Shown here: positions 40,943 through 48,838 of the stretch, piece after piece
Numbering within the stretch: the stretch's first letter is position 1
Layout: each line of letters starts with the position of its first letter
Assembly: GCF_001908105.1 (NCBI RefSeq)
Contig: NZ_MKGQ01000011.1
Location: 62,001 to 126,000, forward strand
Direction: 5' to 3'
Source of the DNA: Xenorhabdus eapokensis
Lineage (GTDB): Bacteria; Pseudomonadota; Gammaproteobacteria; Enterobacterales; Enterobacteriaceae
Length of the DNA stretch: 64,000 nucleotides
Made by a program: the position numbers and the translations under genes
Notes under the pieces: model-generated
The model's database searches: none
What the model saw: only the letters and a program-made list of their open reading frames with translations
Told to the model about the DNA's origin: nothing

Positions 40943-40978
40943 TTGAGCAGCGAATTTATATGACAATTTCACTGCTCA
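40943..40978 (-). terminator. Hairpin downstream of yjiA
   Basis: TTGAGCAG (40943-40950) pairs with CTGCTCAA (40971-40978), with an inner GAA/TTC pairing. It lies 56 bp past the yjiA stop on the minus strand and is moderately U-rich after the stem. Confidence 0.5.
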
Positions 40979-41033
40979 ATAAGAAATAAAACTGAACAAG
41001 TAAAACGCCAAAAAATGATTACTCAATCAATTA

Positions 41034-41993
41034 TTATTCAAACAATTTCGCAAATTTTTCACGAATTTTCGATTCTGGCAGATCTGTACCAATAAAAACC
41101 ATAACACTTCCACGTACTTCACCATCACGCCATTCTCTATCCCAATCCGCGCTATACAGACGCTGAACGCCTTGAAACAGTAACCGGCGTGGCTCTTCTT
41201 TAATAGCCAGAATGCCTTTGTAACGCAGAAGATTATCCGCGAAACTCAGTAATAGCTCCTCCATCAGGTTAGAAATGGCTGGCAGTTCAACTGGGTACGC
41301 TAAGTTAATGACAATCGACTGCACCAAATTTTGTTGTTTGGGTGCAAATTGAAAAATGGGTGTCGAAACCGTCAGTTTGTCATTCAACATAAAACCTTCG
41401 ATATCGAACAGTAAGTCTAAATCGGCTTCACCTTGAATAACCTTATGAATGGGTGCTCTGATATTGATTCGCTGCAAACGTTCAACTAAAGCATCATGAA
41501 CTGGAGCAACATCAGTTTTGGTTAAAAGAACCCTGTCGGCATAGCCCACCTGCGCCTGGGCAATGGAAAAACGATCTAGCTGTTGTTCCGCATGAACCGC
41601 ATCCACCAGCGTGATGATACCATCGAGGACAAAACGCTGGCACAAAACTTCATGAGAAAAGAAAGTCTGCGTGATCGGGCCGGGATCAGCCATGCCGGTA
41701 CACTCGATAATCAAGCGGTCAAAGTTGATCTGCCCTTTATCCAGGCTATCCAACAAGTCTAATAATGCATCTTCCAGCTCATTTGAACGACTACAGCAGA
41801 TACATCCGTTACTTAACGTCTTAATCTGAGTTGCCCGATCACCAATCAATTCATTATCAATGGGGACTTCACCAAACTCATTTTCAATGACGGCTATTTT
41901 ATGACCATGATTAACATTGAGGATATGACGTAACAACGTCGTTTTACCTGACCCCAAAAAACCGGTCAGGATCGTGACTGATATTGGTTGCAT
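41034..41993 (-). CDS. yjiA: CobW/COG0523-family GTPase YjiA
   Basis: This is a metal-binding P-loop GTPase of the COG0523 family. E. coli YjiA binds zinc and other metals, but its physiological role is open. The 319-aa product has Walker A GFLGSGKTT, the metal motif NGCICC (Cys-x-Cys-Cys), ECTGMADPGP, LTKTD and a C-terminal CobW_C domain. It is third in the btsT-yjiX-yjiA gene run, the same order as in E. coli, 60 bp from yjiX. Confidence 0.95.
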   Translation of the reverse strand: MQPISVTILTGFLGSGKTTLLRHILNVNHGHKIAVIENEFGEVPIDNELIGDRATQIKTLSNGCICCSRSNELEDALLDLLDSLDKGQINFDRLIIECTGMADPGPITQTFFSHEVLCQRFVLDGIITLVDAVHAEQQLDRFSIAQAQVGYADRVLLTKTDVAPVHDALVERLQRINIRAPIHKVIQGEADLDLLFDIEGFMLNDKLTVSTPIFQFAPKQQNLVQSIVINLAYPVELPAISNLMEELLLSFADNLLRYKGILAIKEEPRRLLFQGVQRLYSADWDREWRDGEVRGSVMVFIGTDLPESKIREKFAKLFE

Positions 41994-42053
41994 TTTCGTT
42001 TCCCAGTGCTTCTTAACTGCTAAAAAATTGCTAATGAGTTAGTCGATTTTGCA

Positions 42054-42257
42054 CTAACAGCAACGCATTCCACCTTTTCCATCGCCACCATAGCGAGCAT
42101 TCTGTCGCTCGCGAAAAAATTCTTCATAGGACATATAGGGCTTATCGGGGTGATTTTCCTTCATATGCTGTACATATGTGTCATAGTCGGGAATGCCCAC
42201 CAACATTCGGGCTGCCTGCCCCAAATACTTGCCTGCCCGACCAAGATTACCAAACAT
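42054..42257 (-). CDS. yjiX: YbdD/YjiX family small protein
   Basis: This 67-aa cytoplasmic protein is always found beside CstA-type carriers; the function is unknown, possibly aiding the transporter. From the ATG at 42257 it reads [19 protein letters not shown], as in E. coli. It continues with [10 protein letters not shown] and the conserved C terminus [16 protein letters not shown]...MRCC. A longer reading from 42317 adds 20 residues without homology. GGAG precedes the ATG. A strong terminator separates it from btsT. Confidence 0.93.
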   Translation of the reverse strand: MFGNLGRAGKYLGQAARMLVGIPDYDTYVQHMKENHPDKPYMSYEEFFRERQNARYGGDGKGGMRCC

Positions 42258-42306
42258 AAATTGTTCTCCACGGCTTGTTTTATAAAGAACAGCTTCCCAA
42301 TAAAAA

Positions 42307-42343
42307 ATACCCCACATAATACAAAGTCAATTATGTGGGGTAT
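42307..42343 (-). terminator. Strong intrinsic terminator between btsT and yjiX
   Basis: Read on the minus strand, ATACCCCACATAA pairs perfectly (13 bp, 11-nt loop) and is followed by a TTTTTT run. It lies about 45 bp after the btsT stop and should reduce transcription into yjiX-yjiA. Confidence 0.9.
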
Positions 42344-42389
42344 AGCGGTTACTGATACGAAATGATTTGGTCGGTATTAATTTATCGCA

Positions 42390-44543
42390 TCAGTGCGTAG
42401 AAGAGATTTTCACCCCACCTTCAGGAACCGGAACATAAGGCGTTTCATTATCGGTACGTTCTGGATTTTTGCTTGCTTTAATCGCAGTTTTGATACCATA
42501 AATAATGATGCTATACACCACTACCAGGAACAGAATGCTTAAACCGGCATTGGTGTAGTTGTTTACAACTATGTGATTCATGTTACTGATTTGTCCAGCC
42601 GTCAATTCTGCACCACCTTCGGCAATCCGTTGCTTGTATTCTTTCGCCATGAAGAAGAAGCCTTCAAGCCGTGGGTTATCACTGAATAATTTCAGCCCCA
42701 ACGCCCATGTGGTACAAATCAACAACCAAACCGCAGGAATAACCGTTACCCAGATATATCGGGTGCGTTTCATCTTGATCAGGACAACTGTACCCAATAC
42801 TAACGCAACGGCAGCCAACATCTGATTGGAGATACCAAATAGCGGCCACAAGCTCTTAACGCCGCCCAATGGATCAACCACGCCTTGATACAGCAAATAA
42901 CCCCATAAGCCGACGCAACCGGCCGTACCAATGATACCCGCAATCAGAGAGTCCGTTTTTTTCAGGAATGGAACAAAGTTACCCAAAAGATCCTGCAACA
43001 TGAAACGGCCAGAGCGTGTACCGGCATCCAATGCCGTCAAAATGAACAGAGCTTCAAACAGAATACCAAAGTGATACCAGAAGCCCATGTCTGCCGCTGG
43101 GATGATCTGATGGAATACATGGGCAATACCCACTGCCAAAGTTGGCGCTCCCCCTGCGCGGTTCAAGACGGATGGCTCACCAATGTCTTTTGCCGTTTGC
43201 AGAATTTGATCGGGTGTAATAACAAAGCCCCAAGAACTCACGGTCGCTGCCGCATGACTCGTGACTTCTTTCAAAGAGGCCATAATCATTGGTGCTTCGG
43301 CAGTACCCAAATTATGCAGATCCGGCATGGTAATACCTAGCGCTGCCGGCGGGGTATTCATCGCAAAATACAGACCCGGCTCAATGATGGATGCCGCAAC
43401 CAATGCCATGATCGCCACAAACGATTCCATCAACATCGCACCATAGCCAATGAAACGTGCATCTTTTTCATTTGCCAATAGCTTAGGTGTTGTTCCCGAA
43501 GAGATCAGAGCATGGAAACCAGACACCGCACCACAAGCAATAGTAATGAATAAGAATGGGAATAGCGTTCCTTTCCAGACTGGCCCTGTACCATCGATAT
43601 ATTGTGTGACGGCTGGCATTTTCAGTTCAGGGTTCAGAATGATAATCCCAACGGCAAGACCGACAATAACCCCAATTTTCAGGAAAGTTGCCAGATAGTC
43701 ACGCGGTGCCAAAATAAGCCAAACTGGCAATAATGCAGAGATAAAGGCATATCCGATCAACGCATAAGTGATGGTGGTATCTTTGAAAGTCAACGCGGGT
43801 CCCCAGTAAGGATCGGCGGCGACAACCCCACCAAACCAAATGGCGGCAATCAGCAGGAAAATGCCGATCACAGAGACTTCACCCACACGCCCCGGACGGA
43901 TATATCGCATATAGATCCCCATGAAAAGCGCAATAGGGACTGTTGAACAAACAGTAAATACGCCCCACGGACTCTCCGCCAATGCTTTCACGACGATTAA
44001 GGCCAGTACTGCCAGAATGATGATCATGATTAAGAAGCAACCAAACAGCGCTATTGTGCCTGGCACACGCCCCATCTCTTCCTTGACGATCTCACCCAAT
44101 GATGCTCCATTACGGCGGGAGGAGATAAACAGCACGATAAAGTCCTGCACCGCTCCGGCAAGCACGACTCCGGCCAACAACCACAATGTTCCTGGCAGAT
44201 AACCGACCTGTGCCGCCAATACTGGCCCGACTAACGGACCTGCCCCTGCAATGGCAGCAAAATGGTGACCAAACAGGACATTTTTGTTGGTGGGAACATA
44301 GTTCAAACCATCATTATTGACAACAGCAGGAGTTGCTCGCGTAGCATCCAGCTTCATCACCTTCGTAGCGATATACAGGCTGTAATAGCGATAAGCAACC
44401 AAGTAAACGGCTACGGAAGCGACAATGATCCACAAAGCGCTAACGTGTTCTCCCCGACGTAGCGCAACAACGCCAAGACAGAATGCGCCAATTATCCCCA
44501 ATATCATCCAGGGGATATGTTTTAACAATTTATTATTGTTCAT
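42390..44543 (-). CDS. btsT: Pyruvate/H+ symporter BtsT (CstA family)
   Basis: BtsT (formerly YjiY) imports pyruvate with protons. In E. coli it is induced by the BtsS/BtsR two-component system on extracellular pyruvate. From the ATG at 44543 the 717-aa product begins MNNNKLLKHIPWMILGIIGAF, aligned with E. coli (716). It has about sixteen membrane segments, GHHFAAIAGAGPLVGP, ISSGTTPKLL and the C-terminal YVPVPEGGVKISS. A start at 44582 adds 13 residues with no homology. AAGGAAG is the ribosome binding site. The upstream region carries a BtsR-type site and a CRP-like site. Confidence 0.95.
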   Translation of the reverse strand: MNNNKLLKHIPWMILGIIGAFCLGVVALRRGEHVSALWIIVASVAVYLVAYRYYSLYIATKVMKLDATRATPAVVNNDGLNYVPTNKNVLFGHHFAAIAGAGPLVGPVLAAQVGYLPGTLWLLAGVVLAGAVQDFIVLFISSRRNGASLGEIVKEEMGRVPGTIALFGCFLIMIIILAVLALIVVKALAESPWGVFTVCSTVPIALFMGIYMRYIRPGRVGEVSVIGIFLLIAAIWFGGVVAADPYWGPALTFKDTTITYALIGYAFISALLPVWLILAPRDYLATFLKIGVIVGLAVGIIILNPELKMPAVTQYIDGTGPVWKGTLFPFLFITIACGAVSGFHALISSGTTPKLLANEKDARFIGYGAMLMESFVAIMALVAASIIEPGLYFAMNTPPAALGITMPDLHNLGTAEAPMIMASLKEVTSHAAATVSSWGFVITPDQILQTAKDIGEPSVLNRAGGAPTLAVGIAHVFHQIIPAADMGFWYHFGILFEALFILTALDAGTRSGRFMLQDLLGNFVPFLKKTDSLIAGIIGTAGCVGLWGYLLYQGVVDPLGGVKSLWPLFGISNQMLAAVALVLGTVVLIKMKRTRYIWVTVIPAVWLLICTTWALGLKLFSDNPRLEGFFFMAKEYKQRIAEGGAELTAGQISNMNHIVVNNYTNAGLSILFLVVVYSIIIYGIKTAIKASKNPERTDNETPYVPVPEGGVKISSTH

Positions 44544-44718
44544 AAAACTTCCTTTTCCACAGTAAGACGAACAGCAAGTCATTATTTAGTTTTTACTTCC
44601 TTTTCCATAAACCGACCATATACAGCCGGCAGGAAGTGATGCCCATAAAAGGGATATACTCCTCGTCACACTGCACTATGATATAAAACTCTCCCTGATA
44701 AGAGGGGGAGGATCTTGC

Positions 44719-44747
44719 CCAGCGGTTGAATACCAACATTGAGCGGT
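44719..44747 (-). promoter_or_regulatory. Tandem BtsR-type binding site upstream of btsT
   Basis: On the minus strand, ACCGCTCA (44747-44740) and ACCGCTGG (44726-44719) are direct repeats separated by exactly 13 bp. The published E. coli BtsR (YehT) site before btsT is, as I recall, two copies of ACC[G/A]CT[C/T]A with a 13-bp spacer. The first copy matches fully, the second 6 of 8. Confidence 0.75.
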
Positions 44748-44796
44748 CAAAATCCTCCAATCAGTGGTTCACACATATAAAGCATGAGCCAAGTTT

Positions 44797-44812
44797 TGTG
44801 AGATAACTCACT
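44797..44812 (-). promoter_or_regulatory. CRP-like site upstream of btsT
   Basis: TGTGAGATAACTCACT fits the CRP half-sites TGTGA-N6-TCAC. It lies 50 bp upstream of the BtsR site on the btsT side and about 255 bp before the ATG. E. coli btsT is CRP-dependent, which makes it credible. Confidence 0.65.
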
Positions 44813-44845
44813 AACTTATTAACTCTCAAGACGAAGGTCTCTTCA

Positions 44846-46438
44846 TCAATCGAAGTTAATAGCGTCATCCTTCAAATGGTCAAAATCTTTATATTCGTTA
44901 CTGAATGAAATCACTGTATGTTGGTTCGGACACGCTTGGTTAGAAAACCATGCACATTTGGATACCAAGCGAGGTTCTTCAATTCCCAACCATGTAGATA
45001 ACATAGGCAGTAGATTCAAACCACTGCGGTGAGCATCTATGATATTTTTGCTTGCTATGTGTTTGTTGGTGCTTTTACTTTTAATGGCATAGTCATAACC
45101 GGTAATAATAAAAGGAACTTGATAATTCTGTTTATTACTATCGTTATGGGTCAGATTCTCGTTATCTGTGTTTTTATTTACAAGTGACAAACCATGATCC
45201 GCAAAGTAAAGCATTGTCCAATGCAATTGATTTTTATTGGCAATATTTTCAATGTCAGCGAGCAGGCTATCCGTATTATGGATACTCTGGAGATAGCATG
45301 AAATATTTTGGGAATGAAAATAGGTGCCATATTTATCGTTCGTTCTGACACAAGGTTGGGGATGCGAACCCATTAAGTGAATAACAATCAGTTTCTTCTT
45401 CTGCTCATTCTTCACTAATGCCTTGCGAATATAAGGCAATAAATTTTCATCCGGCATATAACTGCGATCATCTGAATTGCCTTCTTTTAGAAAAGTATAA
45501 TGATTGGCCTGCTGCCCAATCAGTGCTACAGGAGAATCAAACCCTCCCTTCATTCCCTGATTGGACAGCCAGTAAGTTTCAAATCCCGCTTTTTTCGCCA
45601 GTGAAACAATACTGTTGTTCAGTTGAATTTCATTTGCTTCACGGATCGCCAGAGAGTTAGTCAACGATAATTGTGTCGATGGTGCCGCAGAAATATAGTT
45701 GGTCAACACGGTGGCATTCGTGTTATCCAACCAAGGCGTGTTTTTATCCGGAAACCCATAGGCACTCATAAAATCTTTTCGGACGCTCTCACCAATCACC
45801 ATGATATAGGTGTCATATTTCTCTTCTTTCACCACTGGCTGCCAGTCATCCCGATATTTAATAATCTTGGCAAATCGGCTATTTTCTGACATGACTTGCT
45901 GGTAGCTCTGATAAGCATCACTGAAAAAGCGAATTTCCGGTAAACTGGTATTCAAAAGGTTCGAGCTATCTTCAAAACCCGATTTTATATACCCTTTGAC
46001 AGGAGACCAAAAAGCCGAAACTAAAAACAGGGTAAACAACCACTTTTTACTTTTGCTTGTTAAGGTGACATTTAGCTTAAGTGAAAATATCATCAGAACA
46101 AAAATAGCAATAGCCGTTAAATAAGTTGAAATAGAAAGGCCACTAATATATTCCGCTGTTTCATTCCTATTTGTATAGATTAATGATCCTACCGCATTGA
46201 TGTCTGGATAACCGTAATTGAGGCCAATTGGGGTATAGAGCATTCCCACCAAAGAAAAAAACGTAATCAAAAAGACATATATTCGTCTACTGATAGACGC
46301 CAAAAATAAAAAGAGAGCACAAGCACTGAAAACATATATTAATTTTAGTTGATACCCTAAACACTTATGTATAAGAAAAATAAGGAAAAAGAGAAAAATA
46401 AAACAAGAGAGATTCTTGTTTTTATAAAGCCAAGACAT
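44846..46438 (-). CDS. Phosphoethanolamine transferase-like sulfatase-family membrane protein
   Basis: This inner-membrane enzyme probably transfers phosphoethanolamine (or a related group) to a cell-envelope glycan. The 530-aa product has five hydrophobic N-terminal segments (to about residue 165). A periplasmic alkaline-phosphatase-fold domain follows: metal-binding VIGESVRKDFMSAYG, a probable nucleophile threonine in APSTQLSLTNSLA, HLMGSHPQPC, and FADHGLSL. I chose the ATG at 46438 (AGGGTG six bases upstream); a GTG two codons earlier is possible. EptB, CptA and OpgE are relatives; I cannot choose. It could modify lipopolysaccharide and give peptide resistance. Confidence 0.8.
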   Translation of the reverse strand: MSWLYKNKNLSCFIFLFFLIFLIHKCLGYQLKLIYVFSACALFLFLASISRRIYVFLITFFSLVGMLYTPIGLNYGYPDINAVGSLIYTNRNETAEYISGLSISTYLTAIAIFVLMIFSLKLNVTLTSKSKKWLFTLFLVSAFWSPVKGYIKSGFEDSSNLLNTSLPEIRFFSDAYQSYQQVMSENSRFAKIIKYRDDWQPVVKEEKYDTYIMVIGESVRKDFMSAYGFPDKNTPWLDNTNATVLTNYISAAPSTQLSLTNSLAIREANEIQLNNSIVSLAKKAGFETYWLSNQGMKGGFDSPVALIGQQANHYTFLKEGNSDDRSYMPDENLLPYIRKALVKNEQKKKLIVIHLMGSHPQPCVRTNDKYGTYFHSQNISCYLQSIHNTDSLLADIENIANKNQLHWTMLYFADHGLSLVNKNTDNENLTHNDSNKQNYQVPFIITGYDYAIKSKSTNKHIASKNIIDAHRSGLNLLPMLSTWLGIEEPRLVSKCAWFSNQACPNQHTVISFSNEYKDFDHLKDDAINFD

Positions 46439-46482
46439 AATCACCCTGTAATTTCACATAGCCGTAGTTAAATTTCTATAAG

Positions 46483-46509
46483 CCCAACACTGCACAACAC
46501 AGTATTGGG
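46483..46509 (-). terminator. Hairpin downstream of the map-like gene
   Basis: CCCAACACTG (46483-46492) and CAGTATTGGG (46500-46509) pair with one mismatch and a 7-nt loop. There is a weak U-tract. It lies 26 bp after the map stop on the minus strand. Confidence 0.5.
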
Positions 46510-46535
46510 GAAACTATCACATCATAAATTATAAC

Positions 46536-47345
46536 TTATTGAGTGATCGACAAGTAACGTTCAAAAGCTTCGCGTTCTTCATCTCGCAACGTCAACACTT
46601 TAAAACCATCACGGGTTACCAAGATCGTATGTTCAAACTGAGCCGATAACCGACGATCTTTGGTTGTTACTGTCCAACCATCTTTATGCAGTTTAATATC
46701 CTTTTTGCCTTGATTGATCATAGGCTCAATCGTGAAAGTCATTCCCTCTTCCAAGATAATACCTTCTCCTATCTTGCCGTAATGCAGAACTTGTGGTTCC
46801 TCATGCATATTGCAGCCAATGCCATGCCCACAATATTCACGTACTACCGTGTAATCATTTGCTTCAGCATGTTGCTGTATCGTATGACCAATATCTCCCA
46901 AAGTAATGCCCGGTTTGACGATCTTAATTGCCTTATATAAGCACTCTTGAGTCACATTAACCAAACGTTTAGCATAGGACGGTACATCCCCGACACAGAA
47001 TGTGATGCTGCTATCGCCGTAATAGCCCTCTTTTTTGACGGTGACATCCACATTAACGATATCCCCATTTTTCAGCTTTTTTTCTGAAGGCCAGCCGTGA
47101 CAAACAACGTGATTTACTGAAGTATTAACCGTATAAGGAAAACCATATTGCCCTAAGCTACCTGGTATCGCATTGAGGGTATTGATAATGTAATCATGAC
47201 AAAATGAATCAATCTCAAGCGTCGTGACACCGGGCACAATAATTGGGCGGACAGCTTCAAGTACCTGACCCGTCAAGCGCCCCGCTATTTCCATTTTCTC
47301 TATTTCATCCCTGTTTTTTATCAATATTCCGTTGCTTCTCGTCAT
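46536..47345 (-). CDS. map: Type I methionine aminopeptidase, stand-alone paralogue
   Basis: This enzyme removes N-terminal methionine from nascent proteins. The 269-aa product has all five metal ligands of the family: two Asp in VDVTVKKEGYYGDSS, His in GHGIGCNMHEEP, Glu in TIEPM and Glu in QFEHTILV. The usual GHGIGRxFHEEP is altered to GHGIGCNMHEEP, and the specificity loop reads HGWPSEKK. The normal map gene lies near rpsB and tsf, which are not here, so this is likely a second copy. It sits between fic and the phosphoethanolamine transferase in an accessory stretch. Backup or drug-insensitive function is inference. Confidence 0.9.
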   Translation of the reverse strand: MTRSNGILIKNRDEIEKMEIAGRLTGQVLEAVRPIIVPGVTTLEIDSFCHDYIINTLNAIPGSLGQYGFPYTVNTSVNHVVCHGWPSEKKLKNGDIVNVDVTVKKEGYYGDSSITFCVGDVPSYAKRLVNVTQECLYKAIKIVKPGITLGDIGHTIQQHAEANDYTVVREYCGHGIGCNMHEEPQVLHYGKIGEGIILEEGMTFTIEPMINQGKKDIKLHKDGWTVTTKDRRLSAQFEHTILVTRDGFKVLTLRDEEREAFERYLSITQ

Positions 47346-47444
47346 ATTATTTTTTCTCTTAATGCAAGTTATGTAGGTTCCTTTTTAATCATGCATCTGC
47401 AATAGTGAATAATTCAAGCTAACATTTATCTAAAATTTTCTTAA

Positions 47445-48470
47445 CTACCCGATACGCCAATAGCCTCCTTTCTTCGCCCCAACACGAATCAAACGCCCAA
47501 TATCCTGTAATATTTTAATATTTCGCTCGATTGTGCGCCGGCTTACCCCCAATTCATCAGCCAATTGGGTTATGGTGGTGGCCGGATGAGCAGCAATAAC
47601 CAACAAGATTTTTTGCGCCGTAACATTCAGTGGTTGTGGATTTTCCACCGACATTTGTACCGACATTTCTACCGGCACTTCTACCGACATTACGACAGAA
47701 TTCTGTTTTTGCAGATCCAGGCTTTCTTTAAGTGCTTCGGCTAATTTTTCCAGCATAAAATCGATAAATAGCGTACAGTCGCTGGTACGATCACACTCTC
47801 TAAGCACATGATAATAATCCTGCTGTTGATAATGAATTAACGTTTCTACCGGTAACCACGCTAACTCAGGGCGCCATTCGCTCAAAATCAATGTTTGCCA
47901 CAAACGCCCCATACGGCCATTACCGTCGGCAAATGGATGTATAAATTCAAATTCATAATGGAAAATTGAACTGGCGATCAATGGGTGAATATCCGTCTGT
48001 TTCAACCATGCCAGCAACTCTTCTACTAACCGCGGTATCTGGCTAGCAGGGGGAGCCATATGAATTAACTGTTTTTCTCGATAAATGCCCACATCTCCCC
48101 GTCGTAATTGCCCAGGATGATCAACCAACCCAGTCATCAGCAACCGATGTGCAGACAGTAAATCCGTTAATCGGGAGCTATGCCAATCAGGTAATTTTTC
48201 ATAAGCTAATATGGCATTACGCACTTCCTGAATATCCCTTGCTGGTGCCAGTACACGTTTCCCATCAATAATTGCCGTCACCTGCTCCGTAGACAGACTA
48301 TTATGCTCAATTGCCAATGACGCCTGGATGGTGCGAATGCGATTCTTTTTACGTAATACAGGCGAAGAAGTTTCCTTTTGCATTGACCAACGCCCTAATA
48401 GTTCAGCGATTTCTACCACGCGATTAAGTATTTCTGGAGTAATAGTGTAAGGGGGTTGGTAAATAGCCAC
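47445..48470 (-). CDS. Fic family protein with C-terminal winged helix
   Basis: Fic enzymes usually AMPylate proteins. The 341-aa product has an N-terminal inhibitory-type motif SLAIEHNSLS (class II, around residue 51), the core HPFADGNGRMGRLW and a C-terminal HTH (ITQLADELGVSRRTIERNI). A variable linker lies between, encoded by a 12-bp tandem repeat. It starts at GTG 48470 with AGAGGAAA upstream. No antitoxin partner gene is seen, as expected when the inhibitory helix is in cis. Target unknown; it may be self-regulated through the winged helix. Confidence 0.88.
   Translation of the reverse strand: MAIYQPPYTITPEILNRVVEIAELLGRWSMQKETSSPVLRKKNRIRTIQASLAIEHNSLSTEQVTAIIDGKRVLAPARDIQEVRNAILAYEKLPDWHSSRLTDLLSAHRLLMTGLVDHPGQLRRGDVGIYREKQLIHMAPPASQIPRLVEELLAWLKQTDIHPLIASSIFHYEFEFIHPFADGNGRMGRLWQTLILSEWRPELAWLPVETLIHYQQQDYYHVLRECDRTSDCTLFIDFMLEKLAEALKESLDLQKQNSVVMSVEVPVEMSVQMSVENPQPLNVTAQKILLVIAAHPATTITQLADELGVSRRTIERNIKILQDIGRLIRVGAKKGGYWRIG
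47647..47694. repeat. Four tandem 12-bp repeats in the fic linker
   Basis: ACCGACATTTGT, ACCGACATTTCT, ACCGGCACTTCT and ACCGACATTACG follow one another. They encode the Met-Ser-Val-Glu-like linker between the Fic core and the winged helix. The 12-bp period keeps the frame, so copy number may vary. Confidence 0.85.
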
Positions 48471-48838
48471 GATAATTTCCTCTCAGTCCGTCAATTCTCA
48501 ATATCTCTAATCGAATTCAAGTGCTTTATGCCATCTGCTTTCTTATTATTTGTTATTTGATCGTATGACTCAAACCAAACAACAATCGAGCCGCTTCGCA
48601 ATCCTGCCGAATTGTGAAAAAATCTGATACATACCTGCGAGTAATCCTGCTAACCTACCATTCAAATCCTCTAATCGCATCCACAGATGAATCACACAGA
48701 TTATCAATGATAAGATAGCGTTTTCGCCCAGGATGAGGTCTATAGCGTTCCATCCTTAGCTGATTATATTTAGGTTTTGTCATTTAGATGGGTTGACTGA
48801 GCGTCGATGACCCAACTGAGTCAACAGGAATAATAGAA
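48471..48838. other. 368-bp region upstream of mutS
   Basis: It is divergent between fic and mutS. It contains a 42-codon minus frame (48655-48783, starting MTKPKYNQLRMERYRPHPGR) that I do not recognise. A GTTGACT/AGTCAAC stem (48792-48798 with 48819-48825) ends just before the mutS ribosome binding site. No tRNA or IS is evident. Promoters for both genes should be here. Confidence 0.5.

Larger units (their letters stand above)
40683..41033. other. Gene-free 351-bp region between the recombinase and yjiA
   Basis: Two hairpins (40730-40759 and 40943-40978), one for each of the convergent genes, and AT-rich spacer between them. Nothing else is recognised. Confidence 0.6.
44544..44845. other. 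302-bp promoter and leader region of btsT
   Basis: It holds a tandem BtsR-type site (44719-44747), a CRP-like site (44797-44812), and about 170 bp of leader or core promoter before the ATG. A TATCAT sequence read on the minus strand near 44677 could be the -10 element. The phosphoethanolamine transferase gene ends just upstream, without a clear terminator. Confidence 0.6.

Noticed and set aside
39329..41030. fim-type invertible promoter beside the recombinase
   Set aside because: I looked for inverted repeats of at least 9 bp at 200-400 bp spacing and saw none convincing by eye. The short dyads are local and AT-rich. A computed search could overturn this.
41034..48470. A novel defence island (recombinase, Fic, Map, transferase)
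   Set aside because: yjiA-yjiX-btsT is a conserved metabolic locus. The remaining genes have separate promoters or terminators and no shared defence signature such as nucleases, NTPases or restriction genes.
48660..48680. tRNA-like TTCAAATCC segment
   Set aside because: No acceptor, D or anticodon stems can be folded around it; only the T-loop-like words match.
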